A stretch of DNA of 64,000 bases, taken from Bdellovibrionales bacterium. Lineage in GTDB: Bacteria; Bdellovibrionota; Bdellovibrionia; Bdellovibrionales; Bdellovibrionaceae. The translations under genes and the position numbers were made by a program. The stretch is taken from assembly GCA_016713585.1 (NCBI GenBank), contig JADJOV010000023.1, positions 248,001 through 312,000 on the forward strand. The letters run 5' to 3'. This document shows, one piece after another, positions 17,380 through 28,091 of the stretch (its first letter is position 1; every line of letters begins with the position of its first letter). The notes beneath the pieces were generated by a model. The model made no database searches. It was given only the letters and a program-made list of their open reading frames with translations, and was not told the origin of the DNA.

Positions 17380-18926
17380 CTATTTGGTCACTTCCCAGAA
17401 GCTCCCTTGCGTCGTATCGCTCACTGAAATTCCAAGCTCGGTGAGTTTGGCTCGCAGAACATCAGACTTCGCAAAATCTTTTTGAAGTCGTGCAAGGGCT
17501 CGTTCATCAACAATGGACTGCACGGCCTCCGCTGAAGATTCATCTTTGCGAGCAAACGGTCATCAAGGATTGTCAGGAATTGCTTTGGTTCTTCCTGAAA
17601 GAGCGAAAGCAAAGAGCCAAACTCTAAAATAAATTCACGAAAAGCCCTAGCTTTCTCTATGATCACAGGGCTCGACGCCTGTCCTCGCTTAACCTGGCCG
17701 TTAAAAGTACGAATGACATCATACATGGCCGCGAAAGCCTCTGGCGTGTTGAAATCATCATTAAGACTTTCGGAAACCTTCTGCCAATTCAAATCACAAT
17801 TTTTCTGAAAAGCAGACCCTGCACCCTTGGTCGACGGAATTTCAGTCTTCTCGTTCCTTGCTTCACTCTCTGATGACAAATACTCGCCCGCCATGGCCAA
17901 AGCTGAATAGACTCGTCCAAGCCCTTGAACAGCTCGCAGTAAAGATTCCTCGCCAAAATCCAAAACGCTTCGATAGTGAACAGACAGAATCATCCACTTA
18001 TAGACCTCAGGATGATTGACCTGCAGAAACTCCCTCAGGCTAATAATGTTGCCTAAGGACTTTGACATTTTTGCGCCGGTCAAATTCAACATATTCCAAT
18101 GCATCCAAAAATTTGCGAATTTTTTCCCACTGAGACTCTCTGACTGTGCGACCTCATTTTCATGATGGGGAAACAGTAAATCCAATCCACCGCCATGGAT
18201 ATCAATTTGCTCACCAAAATGTTTTGAAATCATGGCCGAGCATTCAATATGCCAACCTGGACGGCCTGCGCCCCACGGAGATTCCCAGCTGGGCTCGCCA
18301 GCTTTTGCTTTTTTCCAAAGCGCAAAGTCTAAGGGATTTTTTTTGCTGTCACCCAGATCACTCTGAACAGCGGGCTGAAGCTCATCTGTTTTTCTCCCAC
18401 TCAGTTTTCCATACTCCGGAAAATCTCGAATTGAAAAAAGTACGTCTCCACCATGTTCATAGGCTTTGCCCTTCTTAATCAATCCCTCGATAAAGGAAAT
18501 AATCTCAACCATTGTCTCTGTGACCTTCGGATTCAAGGTTTCAGGCCGTAAGCCAAGACTTGCATAGTCCTTCCGATACTCTTCGATATATTTTTCTGCC
18601 AGATTCTGACTCGAAATTTCTAATTTTTTAGCGCGGTCAATAATCTTATCATCGACATCGGTAAAGTTTAAGGCCGATGTCACCTGATAGCCTAGATGTT
18701 CAAACCATTGCCGAACCAAATTAAAAAAGACCGGACCACGAAAATTTCCAATATGGAGCAAATCATAAACCGTCGGACCACAAACGTAAAGTTTCACTTT
18801 TTTTATCAACAAGTGGATGAAATACCTCTTTGGTTCTTGTCAGAGAATTGTAGATCTTCAGCTCTGCAAGTCTGTTTGGTCTTTTGTTTGTTCATTCGTT
18901 TGTTCGTTTTTAATTTTTTCGTCCAT
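17380..18926 (-). pseudogene. cysS: Cysteinyl-tRNA synthetase, with apparent indels
   Basis: This class I synthetase charges tRNA-Cys and is essential. The core is intact: the zinc/HIGH region (KLYVCGPTVYDLLHIGN), DVDDKIIDRA, WHIECSAM and the KMSKSLGN loop. The clean frame covers 17421-18812, but both ends lie in other frames. Upstream, LKIYNSLTRTKEVFHPL is read before an A7 run at about 18800. The likely ATG is at 18926 after GGAG. Downstream, beyond about 17565, the frame shifts to ESSAEAVQSIVDERALARLQ and ends FWEVTK at 17380. About three single-base indels in an essential gene suggest sequence error. It lies between gltX (26 bp) and uvrB (12 bp). Confidence 0.85.
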
Positions 18927-18952
18927 CAGCCTTTTCTCCACTTATTTTAAAC

Positions 18953-20510
18953 TTAATAGCCAAGAAGGACTTGGTCCACTCGACGAATAAGAGACTCTCG
19001 ACTCATTAAGGGCACCAGGGTTTTCAACTCTGACCCATGGGGCTTACCAATAACTGCTACCCGTATTGGCATAAACAGAAATTTCCCTTTGGCGGCCGTG
19101 AGAGCTTTCGTTTCGTCTTGAATTTTCAAAAATTCAACCTCAGTCAAGGTCGAAGTCGGATGGGCTTGCAAACTTGCACGCCAGGCCTTCAAAACAGCTG
19201 GTGTGCTCTCCCACGCCAGAGTCTCTGCGGACTCGGACTGATGAACTGCGAATTTAGAATCGTCTATCGGACGGTAGAGTTCAACCGCATCAAGGAGGGT
19301 CTCCATGCTTGTCTTAAAAACTTCAACCGAACGAGCCTGCCAGGCCGCATCCGTTGGCAGCGTCAAACCCGCGGCAAGAAGAAAAGGCTCAATGGCGGCC
19401 CAAAGCTTTTCATTTGAAAGCGCCCTTAAATAAACCCCGTTCATCCACTTGAGTTTAACTCCATCAAACACAGCCCCTGAAGAGTGAAGCCGATCAGTAC
19501 TGAAAAGCTGAATGACCTCTGCTTCGGTACAAATTTCTTTACCTTCAGGATGGGACCAACCCAGAAGAAGAATAAAATTCTTTAAAGCTTCTGGTAAATA
19601 GCCTTGTTCTTTAAAATAATTGCAACTGGCGGCCCCTTTTCTCTTGGACATCTTTTGTCGATCCTCCTCAAGGACCAACGACAAATGCCCGAACTGAGGC
19701 AAGGGCCAATTCATTGCCTCATAGATCATCATCTGGCGAAGTGTGTTTGGAAGGTGCTCTTCTGCCCTTAAAACATGGCTTACCTTCATAAGGTGATCGT
19801 CAACAACACAACAGAAATTGTATACAGGCATTCCATCACTCCGAAGGAGGAGGACGAAATCCCCAACCATATCTGAGGAAATTTAGTTTCACCGCGAACA
19901 AGATCCTGAAAAACGTAGTCCTTCACAAGCGCGCTTGTCCGAAATCGAATGACCGCCCGAGCGCCTTCCTTGAGCTTCGCTTTGGCCTGGGCCAGTGTCC
20001 AATCCGCATAGGGTGAGACCAAGTGAGTCGGGCGTCCACCAATGGCCGAAGCCTCTCTCTGCTCCTCGAGTTCATCGTCAGTCAGAAAACAGTAGTAGGC
20101 CTTCCCAGCTTCGATGAGTTCGTTGGCAATGTTTAGATAGATATCAAGTCTTTTCGACTGTCGGTAGGGACCGTAGGGTCCCAAATCTGCAAGGGTTTTT
20201 GAATCGGGGCCCTCATCCCAATTGATCCCCAGCCACTGTAATTCCTGAATTACCATTCGCGAGGATTCCTCAATTCAGCGAACCTGATCCGTATCCTCAA
20301 TGCGCAAAATAAACTGCCCCCAAATTTACGGGCCAGAAGATAATTATAATAGGCAGATCTCGCGCCCCCAACGTGAAGATATCCTGTCGGCGAAGGTGCA
20401 AAACGGACCCTCACCGGAGCATTCGTTTGAGCTGTCTGATCGGATTGATTCTGGGTTTTTGAGGCATTAGGTGCATTTGATGCAAAAGGTGTATTTGATG
20501 AATTGGGCAC
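18953..20510 (-). pseudogene. gltX: Glutamyl-tRNA synthetase, with apparent indels
   Basis: This class I synthetase charges tRNA-Glu (or also tRNA-Gln). The HIGH region is RFAPSPTGYLHVGGARSA and the KMSKS loop is EEDRQKMSKRKGAA. Three frames make up the gene: 20510 to about 20310, about 20310-19870 (RIEDTDQV, then an in-frame TGA, then IEESSRM) and about 19870-18953 (DMVGDFVLLLRSDG). The first and last junctions fit single lost T bases. GTG 20510 follows TTGGAGA and is preferred to TTG 20522. An unusual Asn/Ser/Gln-rich N-terminal tail of about 30 residues precedes the catalytic fold. It is the first gene of the gltX-cysS-uvrB-uvrC run. Confidence 0.85.
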
Positions 20511-20533
20511 AAGATTCTCCAAAAAATGATTTC

Positions 20534-20564
20534 AAAATTCCAATCATAAATGGAATGGAATTTT
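20534..20564. terminator. Inverted repeat between carD and gltX
   Basis: AAAATTCCA and TGGAATTTT form a 9-bp stem with a 13-base loop in the 110-bp gap after carD on the minus strand. It may be a weak terminator or a processing site. No clean U-tract was seen. Confidence 0.3.
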
Positions 20565-20620
20565 TATTTCTGGGATTATCTCTGGAAATTAGTGATTAAG
20601 CTAGCTTTTCGATCTTAGAA

Positions 20621-21118
20621 TCAGCCTTCAATTCCAAAAATGGCTTTGACTTCATCTTCCCCAAAAAGATCTTCCTGGCTTTTTGCCAAAGTCAGTTCTT
20701 TCAAAAGAAGATTACGAGCCGTGTCGAGCATTTTACGCTCACCAAAACTTAACTCTTTATCAACTTTGAGCAAAAAAAGATCTCGCAATACCGCTGCGAT
20801 TTCATAAACGCTGCCGGTCTTGATCTTCTCCATATACTCACGATACCTGCGATTCCAGGTTTGATTATCGATCTTGACGTCTTTCTCTTTGAGAATTCCA
20901 ACGACTTTATCAGCTTCTTGCCGAGAAATAATGGGTCTTAAACCAACAGAAGCAACATTATTTTTGGGAATCATAATCTTCATCCCAGTTTCAACCATTT
21001 GCACAGAATAAAAAGTTTGTGATGTTCCCAAGATTTCTTTTGTGTCGATCGCTAGAATTTTACCAACACCATGACCCGGATAGACCGCGTTATCCCCAAC
21101 CTTAAACTCGATAATCAC
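20621..21118 (-). CDS. CarD/CdnL-family transcription regulator
   Basis: CarD-type proteins bind RNA polymerase beta and stabilise open complexes at rRNA and other promoters. The N-terminal RNAP-interaction Tudor-like domain reads FKVGDNAVYPGHGVGKILAI, then VETGMKIMIPKNN. The C-terminal helical DNA-binding domain includes WNRRYREYMEKI and KELSFGERKMLDTARNLL. The start is GTG 21118, right after GGAGG with 5-6 bp spacing. This gives a 165-aa protein of normal length and rejects the longer frame from 21193. It stands alone upstream of gltX. Confidence 0.9.
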   Translation of the reverse strand: MIIEFKVGDNAVYPGHGVGKILAIDTKEILGTSQTFYSVQMVETGMKIMIPKNNVASVGLRPIISRQEADKVVGILKEKDVKIDNQTWNRRYREYMEKIKTGSVYEIAAVLRDLFLLKVDKELSFGERKMLDTARNLLLKELTLAKSQEDLFGEDEVKAIFGIEG

Positions 21119-21241
21119 TGAGGCCTCCAAATAATTGCTCAAGAGAAAAGAACCCGCCTGATCCCTTGTAGCAAATTTGACACAACTTATCAATAACTAG
21201 TGTAATTTTCCTTTGGTTTTGGGCTCCGTCCTAAAAAAAAT

Positions 21242-23383
21242 TCAATATGAACTCATCACAATGGCAAAGGATTGGCTTCCCTGGCGCCCCAGAGGGATCT
21301 TAGCACCGTTGACGCGGATCTGATACTTCCCTGGATTCAGAGTCATTTCTATCACTTCATGATTATTAACATGATCTTTTGGCTCTGAAACCACTGTTCC
21401 GTCACTCTGTACCAAACTCAAATCCAAATCATTCACAAGAGCTACCGCGGCGTTCACCGATCCTGGGGCGTCCGTATACACCATATTGATCACAACTTTT
21501 TGTGTTTGTGAAATTTCAATATCAAAGCTTTTTGTATCGCCCTGAATAACGCCAAGTTTTTTCGTCCCAAACACTCAGCGTTCGGGATGTTAACTCTTTC
21601 ATATCCACTCGGCCATAGCCTTCATCTGAATTCGGTCGCCGCTGAAGAATTTCTTGACCACGACTAGCGCCAACTTCCCCGTACTGACCCGGATACATAT
21701 CAAAGGCTGTATTCATCAAGGCTGCTTTTACGACCGCAGCTGAAGGATTTTGAATATTATATTTTTGCTGCAAAATTTGTCGTGTGACAACTGCTGCTCC
21801 GGCAACAAGCGGTGTTGCCATTGAGGTTCCACCTGACCACACATAGTCCTTATTGTAAATTCCCCAAAGGGCCTCAGCCTTAGGATCTTGGGAACGAATA
21901 CTCAGAATATTGGTCCCGGGCGCCACAATTTCGGGCTTCGTCCGACGATCATTTGTTGGGCCTCGAGAACTGAACATCGCAAGTCCCATGGGGTTGTCAG
22001 AAACTTTAGAACTCCAAATAGGTTCAGCCCCCCAGACATCCTTGGCTTGACGAAACTCGCTGATTGGTTTTTGCAAACCGCCTGCAGAAACTAAATTTTC
22101 GGAAGCTCAACAGTCAGAGCATTTTGGCGGTCCCAGGTGAAGAAGTTGAACCTGAATCAATTCGTCCATCTTTATTTTTATCGACCCACTATTCCCGGCT
22201 GCGAAAATAACCAACATATCTTGATTCTCAAACGTGTAAGTATCAACTTGATTGGCATAGTTATCATAGGCTCCCAAATTGTTCGGTGCGCCCCACGAAT
22301 TTGAATGCACTCGGGCCCCACCCTGATAGGCCTTCGCAAACAGCGCAGACAATTGGCTCGGCACCATTAAATTACTCAGCATTGGTGACCACATGCTTTG
22401 TCCAACAAACTGGGCCGCAGGGGCTGCGCCACGCTGAAGACGCCAAGAGCTTCCGGCCATCACGGGCGAGGCATTGCCGCGGCCAACAATAGATCCTGCC
22501 ACGTGAGTTCCATGTCCCATGGGATCGCCCCAAGATTTTGAATAGAGTCCAAATATTTGCCCTTGCACAGACGCGCCAGCAAAATCCTGATGAAGAGTCG
22601 CCACATCGCCTGAATCGACCCCAGTGTCTGCCATCGCTGCCGTCTGCCCTTGCCCCTCAAATCCGAGCGCCCAGGCCACATCCATATTCATAATCTTCGT
22701 TCCAGACTCTAGCCCCGAGAGGTCAGTATAATCACCCCCCTGTGGTTGAGGTTCGTTGCTTGTCCCGTTATCTCCATCATCCAAAATCCGATCACCCGAT
22801 TCGAACTTCATTTCCATTGTTTGCATTCGCGTTGGCTCTTGAACATGCTCAACTCCTGGGAGCGATGCCACTTGAAGCAAATCTTGCTGCCTAATTTCTA
22901 CAATCAAAGAATTGCCAGCGCTTTCGTTCCTAAGTCCAAGCTTTCGATTCTGAATCAACCGAGCAACCTGTCCGCGATCTGATTCCAAAAACGTTTTAAC
23001 TAAATACAGTTTAACTTGACCTTGTGAAAAATACTCATGGTCGGTAAATTTGCCGCCAATTTCATCGCCGGCGGATAAGGCATGACCGCACTCATGTTAG
23101 AATCATTTCTTTGCGCCTGGATTACACTCTCGTGATTTCCTCGCACAACTAGGGCATCATCTGGCAAGTAATTCAAAATTCTGAGGCGAGCTGAAGCTAA
23201 GCTTGCTTCCTCTCTCAGACTTGGAGTTCTCGTATAGAGCAAAATCCACTCTTGAACCCCTGATTGAGTCACCATTGTCGAAAATTCAGAAGGATTGACA
23301 ACCCCTCGCTGAAAGCGAACCATCTGGCCCGCATAACTAGATAGAGTTAGCAAAACAATAAACAGACCCGACATCCACGACAT
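21242..23383 (-). pseudogene. Secreted subtilisin-like (S8) serine protease, multiply frameshifted
   Basis: This was an exported peptidase. A signal peptide (MSWMSGLFIVLLTLSSYAG) follows GGGAGA, giving ATG 23383. A propeptide-like region follows. The catalytic residues are all visible: Asp in MADTGVDSG, His in GHGTHVAGSI, Asn in FAAGNSG and Ser in SGGTSMATPLVAGA. A C-terminal beta-sandwich (FDIEISQTQKVVINMVY) resembles a P-domain or pre-peptidase domain. Four frames are needed. Shifts occur near 23085, 22180, twice near 22110-22130, and near 21550, each explained by one base. The dense damage could be decay or sequencing error. Confidence 0.8.
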
Positions 23384-23407
23384 ATGAATCTCTCCCTGAG
23401 GCAATAG

Positions 23408-23430
23408 AGGACCCCCTTCATTAGGGGCCT
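23408..23430. terminator. Hairpin between hydrolase and protease genes
   Basis: A GC-rich hairpin (CCCC TTCATTA GGGG, extended by AGG/CCT) lies in the 127-bp gap after the MenH-like gene on the minus strand. A second small repeat, GAGTT...AACTC, is beside it. A terminator role is inferred. Confidence 0.35.
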
Positions 23431-23510
23431 ATTCCCGGAGTTCTTATAAAAAACTCTGGACCCTGATCGCATCACAAAAAGATTATCAAATTCAAGACGA
23501 ATGTCCTGCG

Positions 23511-24227
23511 TTACTCAAGAAAGCTTTCAATAGAGGTTTTAAGAAGACTCGGTTGCTCGAACAATATTCGATGGGAACTCGCTGGAATCACAGCTTTTTT
23601 TACAACTGAAATCGCTGGAATCTCTTCTAAAATTTCCAGATATTTTGGATCCTGCTCTCCGGCAACCCACAATTGATTGACCGGCATGGACTCCAATGTC
23701 TCGCGAAAGTCATACTGAGCTCCCAAGCTCCAGTTCTGCAACGCTTGGGCTAGAATCTTTCGGTCCTCTTCGGCGTTAGATCTAGATGGTTCTTTTTGAT
23801 TATCCTGAAACTGAGCGTTCCATGAGCTCAAGACGCGATCCCATCGATCCTTCTGGACTCTCTTAGAAAACAACAAATCAGTTTTCAGGCGAGCCTGCCT
23901 TTGTTCTGGAATACTTAACCCCAAGTGGGTTGAAACAAAGACCGCCTTCGTCCAAAGCTTTGGATTATTTTGAATCGCATGAAGGGCTAAACGCCCACCG
24001 AGACTATACCCGACAATATAGCGCACTCGGTCCTCACCGAAAGAGAGAACCCATTTGTTAAACTGAGCTCCCCAGACTGGCAGGGGACGACTTGGATCCA
24101 AAGCCTCCTCATGAGCATAGTCGACAAATACATATTCGTATAGATCCTGACCACCCTCCAACATAAATTGCCAATCAGAGGGCTGTCCAAAGAGACCGTG
24201 CAGGCAAAAAACAATTGGCGGCTTCAT
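23511..24227 (-). CDS. MenH-like alpha/beta hydrolase
   Basis: The product is about 238 aa and carries the alpha/beta-hydrolase signature. An oxyanion motif HGLFGQPSDW comes first. The nucleophile elbow is GYSLGGRLAL, whose wording is close to MenH, the enzyme that releases pyruvate to form SHCHC in menaquinone synthesis. Asp lies in AGEQDPKY and His in PASSHRILFEQP. ATG 24227 (MKPPIVFCLHG) is preferred over upstream ATGs because the fold begins there. No other men genes are nearby, so esterase or another hydrolase role is possible. Confidence 0.6.
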   Translation of the reverse strand: MKPPIVFCLHGLFGQPSDWQFMLEGGQDLYEYVFVDYAHEEALDPSRPLPVWGAQFNKWVLSFGEDRVRYIVGYSLGGRLALHAIQNNPKLWTKAVFVSTHLGLSIPEQRQARLKTDLLFSKRVQKDRWDRVLSSWNAQFQDNQKEPSRSNAEEDRKILAQALQNWSLGAQYDFRETLESMPVNQLWVAGEQDPKYLEILEEIPAISVVKKAVIPASSHRILFEQPSLLKTSIESFLE

Positions 24228-24518
24228 CGATATTTCAGTCATGGTTAGATCAGAATATCTTATTCCCGTCACCTTTCAAGATAGACTCTGGTCTAGAACA
24301 CTTAAAGGACCTGATATCGAAAGGTTACTCACTGATCTATTACATACTTTCGGCTACTTCATAGGTGAATGAGGTCAAGGCAGCTTGCCAAAACTAAAAA
24401 CTCTACGAACAAAATCATCAGTCATAAGCCTTGACTTTCCCCATTTTAACTGATTTCAATTCAGTGAAAAATCACCTTCGATTTGTTCTTAAACGCGCGC
24501 AACTCATTGGAAAATAAA

Positions 24519-25787
24519 ATGAAAAACTCGGCTTGTTTGGGTTTTTGGCAACAAGTTAGACCCGCAATCAATCTCGTAGTCGTTGTCGCAGGGCTCGGAT
24601 ATTTTGTCGACTTGTTTCATATAACACTTTTTTGGAGTTGTGAGAATCTCCAGCTTTAAAGATCTTGGAATTACGGATCCCTCTGAATTGATGCAAGCAG
24701 GGGTTCTCTCTTATAATGCTCAAATGATAGGGATGATGATCGGTGGAATATTTTGGGGGATTCTTGGAGACAAAATAGGAAGATATATTATATTGACGGT
24801 GCCAATTGTGATCTATTCACTCGAGCATTGCTAATGTTTTTGTCCAGGATGCAACTGCCTATGCCATTTGTCGGTTCATCACCGGGATTGGACTTGCTGG
24901 GGAACTCGGGGCGGCAATCACTCTCGTCTCTGAAACTCTACCAAAGGAAATTAGAGGCATCGGAACGACCATTGTGGCGACGCTCGGCCTACTCAGAACT
25001 GTCTTTGCTGGCCTCTTTGGGCAAATGCTATATTGGAAAACCGCCTACGTCATAGCTGGACTGATGGGATTTGTTTTGCTTGCTATCAGATTAAAAGTCC
25101 TTGATCGAGCTATGGTCGATAAACACAAATCAACTCAATCGAACCGGGGAACTTTCGACTCTTGTTTGATCAGGAGCGGGGCTTTAAATATATTAAATGT
25201 ATTCTTGTCGGGGTTCCAGTTTACTATATCACAGGAGTCATGTTTACATTTGCCCCTGAACTCACAAGGAATATGAACATTCAGGGACCCGTCACCGCAG
25301 GCAACACAATTCTTTGGGGACTATCGGACTGACGACTGGCGACTTTGTCTCTGGCTTATTGAGTCAACTCCTGAAATCTAGAAATAAGGCGGTGATGGCT
25401 TGCCTGTTTGCTGCCTTTATTGGTTCAATCATTTATTTAAACCTCACCGGAGTTACACCATTCTGGATTAACTTTATGTGCTTTTTTATCGGCACTGCTG
25501 CCGGATACTGGGCCGTGCTAGTGACCCTCGCGGCTGAACAATTCGGGACTAATATCAGAGCCACCGTAGCCACCACAGTTCCCAATTTTGTCCGAGGAGC
25601 TGCCGCACTGGTTGTCTTTCTCTTTGCTCATTTAAACAATTATATAGGCATAGTTCCCTCGGCAAGCCTCATCGGCGCAATCCTTTTTGGATTGGCTTTG
25701 CTCAGCCTATGGACCCTCGAAGAAACCTTTGGCAGAGATTTAGATTTTGAAGAGGTGGCCACTCACAGCGTGAAACCACCTTCATAG
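24519..25787 (+). pseudogene. MFS transporter, broken copy
   Basis: This is nearly identical to the open copy at 34817-36124 from CTTGTTTGGG (about 24532) to about 25757, but it has single-base changes that break the frame: an extra T near 24632, GA lost near 24827, a lost G near 25147 and a lost A near 25320. It keeps what looks like the original start, ATG 24519 (MKNSACLGFWQQVRP), which the other copy lacks. MFS motif A is present (ILGDKIGRY). The tail diverges after about 25757 (ATHSVKPPS), where accessory DNA begins. Confidence 0.85.
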
Positions 25788-25913
25788 CTTTATTTTACAA
25801 ACTGAAAGTCAATTGGGGCGGCCGGCAAGAATCCTGTGCGATGAATCGGAATAAAAGCAAATGTCAAACGAGTCAGGGCCAGGGAAAATGGCCATTTTTC
25901 ATTGGGGGAAGCG

Positions 25914-27281
25914 ATGTCAACCGATATGAATGGTATTTTTCAAACTTCACTTTTCAGTCTCAGCTCAGGTGTCTCTATCATGGTGAGCTCAGACTCCCAG
26001 TATCGAATTCTGTCCGATGTGTTTCCCTGGGTCGAGGCCGCAGAAATTGTAAATCTATATCGATCAAAAAAGATCGATATAAACAATGGCAGAATGCTGG
26101 ATTTGAGGGCCCACATTGGAGCACACATTGCTCAAACGATGAATGGTTGGACGGATCGTCAGACGGAAGAAATGGTTCGTTATCATGCTGGGGTCCGAGT
26201 GCTTTGTGGTCTAGAGGGTTCAACGACGACGATGGATCGAACTCGGATCGAGGCTTTTCGGAATTGTGTTGGAAAATCTTGTGCCGAGGAGCTCAATCAG
26301 CTGGTTTTGAGATCTGCCATGGGCGCTGGTTTTACGGGCATCGAAATATGCGCTGCCGATACGACAGTCCAAGAGTCTCCGATAGCCTATCCAACCGAAG
26401 TTGGTCACTTGAAAAATATTGCGGAAAAGATTTTAGGATTTGGCAAGAAGTTACGACTGGGCTCGATAGAAACTCTAGTCAATTTGAAGGATATGGCTCA
26501 AGGATTATTTACCTCGATCAGATTATTTACCCGAGGAAAAACAGAACAAGCATTTAGCAAAAAGAAGAAATTATCCAAAAAGCTACACTCCAAAGTTCAA
26601 AAGATGGTTCGTCTCGCCAAAACAAATCTGCTCACCAAGCGTGGCGCCTTGGCCACCCGAGCGCGGAAACAGTTGGACCTTTGCGAGCACATGCTTGGAC
26701 AAATCAAAGTGTGGATGAAGACTGGATTTCATCCGAAAGAAAAAATCATAAGTTTGTGGCATACAACAGCCAGAGCTATTTCCAAGGGCAAGTCAGGGAA
26801 AACTGTGGAGTTCGGCAAACGCTGGATCATAACCCGACTGATGGGGGGCTATGTCACTGGAGCCCCTTGGCAAAAACTTGGAGCCGACGCCGATACTCAA
26901 ATAGCCGACGAAGTGGTCATGAATTTCATGGATACATTCGGAGAAGTGCCAGAAAATTTCATTTACGACAGGGGTGCCGACTCCAAAAAGAATTTCACAT
27001 TTCTCGAGGAATTGGGTGTCAAAAATATTTGCATTTTTCCCAAGGGCCCCCGGCGAATGAACGTGACTCCAGATGTTTTGGGCATGGCCCGAAGAGAAAG
27101 ATCTCTGAACGAATCCTCAATTGCCAACTTGAAGACACAAAAGTACAATTTCACCAAACCCAGAGCTCGGTCATCGCAGACCTGCGACCACAAGGGCTTC
27201 TCACCAATGCTCGGATTCAATCTGAATACTCTTCTGAGAGATCTTGGTTCTGCCATGGAGATCAGGGCAGAAATTACTTAA
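25914..27281 (+). CDS. DDE transposase (IS5/ISNCY-like)
   Basis: The product is about 455 aa. The catalytic triad can be proposed as Asp in ICAADTTVQESPIAYPTE, Asp in FIYDRGADSK and Glu in SLNESSIANLK, the arrangement of IS5-related enzymes with the 'DTTVQ' block. A long basic insert (KKKKLSKKLHSKVQK) lies between the first two. ATG 25914 follows GGGGGAAGC. The extended frame from TTG 25902 is less likely. The frame is open throughout. I am not certain of the IS subfamily. Confidence 0.75.
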   Translation: MSTDMNGIFQTSLFSLSSGVSIMVSSDSQYRILSDVFPWVEAAEIVNLYRSKKIDINNGRMLDLRAHIGAHIAQTMNGWTDRQTEEMVRYHAGVRVLCGLEGSTTTMDRTRIEAFRNCVGKSCAEELNQLVLRSAMGAGFTGIEICAADTTVQESPIAYPTEVGHLKNIAEKILGFGKKLRLGSIETLVNLKDMAQGLFTSIRLFTRGKTEQAFSKKKKLSKKLHSKVQKMVRLAKTNLLTKRGALATRARKQLDLCEHMLGQIKVWMKTGFHPKEKIISLWHTTARAISKGKSGKTVEFGKRWIITRLMGGYVTGAPWQKLGADADTQIADEVVMNFMDTFGEVPENFIYDRGADSKKNFTFLEELGVKNICIFPKGPRRMNVTPDVLGMARRERSLNESSIANLKTQKYNFTKPRARSSQTCDHKGFSPMLGFNLNTLLRDLGSAMEIRAEIT

Positions 27282-27320
27282 ACCGATTATTGACAAAGCA
27301 CCAAACAGGTCATGTTCAGG

Positions 27321-27346
27321 TTATCCACATAGAAACTTGTGGATAA
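27321..27346. other. Palindrome made of two perfect DnaA-box sequences
   Basis: TTATCCACA at 27321-27329 and its complement TGTGGATAA at 27338-27346 face each other across 8 bp, between the transposase stop and the IS right end. Both match the DnaA consensus exactly. A role as a transcription-stopping hairpin is equally possible. Confidence 0.5.
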
Positions 27347-27387
27347 GTCAGAAAATCAGCTGGATTTAACAAGATTTTGATTCAAAG

Positions 27388-27409
27388 GTTACGAGCCAGT
27401 CTCTATATA
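27388..27409 (+). repeat. Right terminal inverted repeat of the IS
   Basis: This is identical over 22 bp to 2650-2671, which forms the left end of the other copy in the opposite sense relative to the transposase. The terminal TATATA overlaps the start of a different dispersed repeat (27403-27450), so it may contain a TA-type target duplication. Confidence 0.65.
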
Positions 27410-27450
27410 ATTGAGCTTGCTGGAGGAGGTGCTTTATACTTCTTATCCTA
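27403..27450 (+). repeat. Dispersed junction repeat, copy 1
   Basis: The sequence TATAATTGAG followed by GGAGGTGCTTTATACTTC and TTATCC matches parts of the repeats at 32851 and 34813. It directly abuts the IS right end. Confidence 0.45.
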
Positions 27451-27464
27451 CATTGGCAACTGCT

Positions 27465-28085
27465 TCAATCTAAGTTTAAGCTTGTTTTTTCCAACCCAGC
27501 AAAAAGCAGGTTAATTTTTGTATTGATCGGCTCTGGAAAATTATGTTTTTTTAACAGGCGCAGGAACTTTTTTTTGTTGATGGAATCAAAATCGACCTCT
27601 AGCAAATTTAAAAAACGATTTACTTTTCGGGTGGAAATATAAAAACAGTCAACGAGGGCTTTTTCTGCGGTGGCGAGCCCATAACTGACCTCTGCCGCAA
27701 TCCAATCTATTCCATAGGTCATATATTTAGGATTCATTTGGATGAACTCAAAACTTGTAATCGCTGAGCCGAGCCGACGTGCATGTCCCGTTGTTGCAAT
27801 AAATATTTTTTGTGTAATTTGGGAAATCACACCGTGACGCTGCAAGGCCGAAAGAAAAGAAACATATCCCTGTTCAGTACCACAGAGAATGGAAATTAAA
27901 CCATAAGGGGAAAACTGGGGATGTTTCAAGTTAGCCCAAACACCTCTGGTTATCTTAGTGATTTGTCCTTTTTTTGCGCGAGCATTTAAAGATCGAGAGG
28001 CTGAACCTCTGCAAACCTTGGTGGCGAATGCAAATTTATTCGTCGTAAAAATGGAATTTTCTAAAAAGAACTCTTCAGAAGTCAT
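27465..28085 (-). CDS. AbiEi-type antitoxin / transcription repressor
   Basis: The product is 206 aa and resembles AbiEi/COG5340 antitoxins of type IV toxin-antitoxin systems. An N-terminal winged HTH (SRSLNARAKKGQITKITRGV) is followed by the AbiEi C-terminal domain (YVSFLSALQRHGVI, ATAEKALVDCFY). Family members repress the operon and counter the AbiEii nucleotidyltransferase without binding it directly. It follows the toxin gene by 6 bp, the reverse of the usual antitoxin-first order. ATG 28085. Candidate operators are at 28855-28906. Confidence 0.75.
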   Translation of the reverse strand: MTSEEFFLENSIFTTNKFAFATKVCRGSASRSLNARAKKGQITKITRGVWANLKHPQFSPYGLISILCGTEQGYVSFLSALQRHGVISQITQKIFIATTGHARRLGSAITSFEFIQMNPKYMTYGIDWIAAEVSYGLATAEKALVDCFYISTRKVNRFLNLLEVDFDSINKKKFLRLLKKHNFPEPINTKINLLFAGLEKTSLNLD

Positions 28086-28091
28086 AATAAG

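Larger units (their letters stand above)
25819..27409 (+). mobile_element. Insertion sequence with DDE transposase, left end truncated
   Basis: The right end is defined by GTTACGAGCCAGTCTC plus TATATA at 27388-27409. The same 22 bp lie inverted at the end of the remnant at 2650-2671, so they are the terminal inverted repeat. Here the left terminal repeat is missing: homology to the remnant begins only at about 25819, right after the MFS fragment ends, so this copy lost about 50 bp and probably cannot move by itself. It contains one transposase gene and a 3' untranslated tail with a palindrome of two DnaA-box sequences. Confidence 0.7.

Noticed and set aside
27321..27346. Replication origin
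   Set aside because: There are only two DnaA boxes, inside an IS tail, without an AT-rich unwinding region or origin genes.
25841..27346. Two long plus-strand ORFs overlapping the transposase in another frame
   Set aside because: They lack domain patterns, while the transposase frame carries the DDE motifs.
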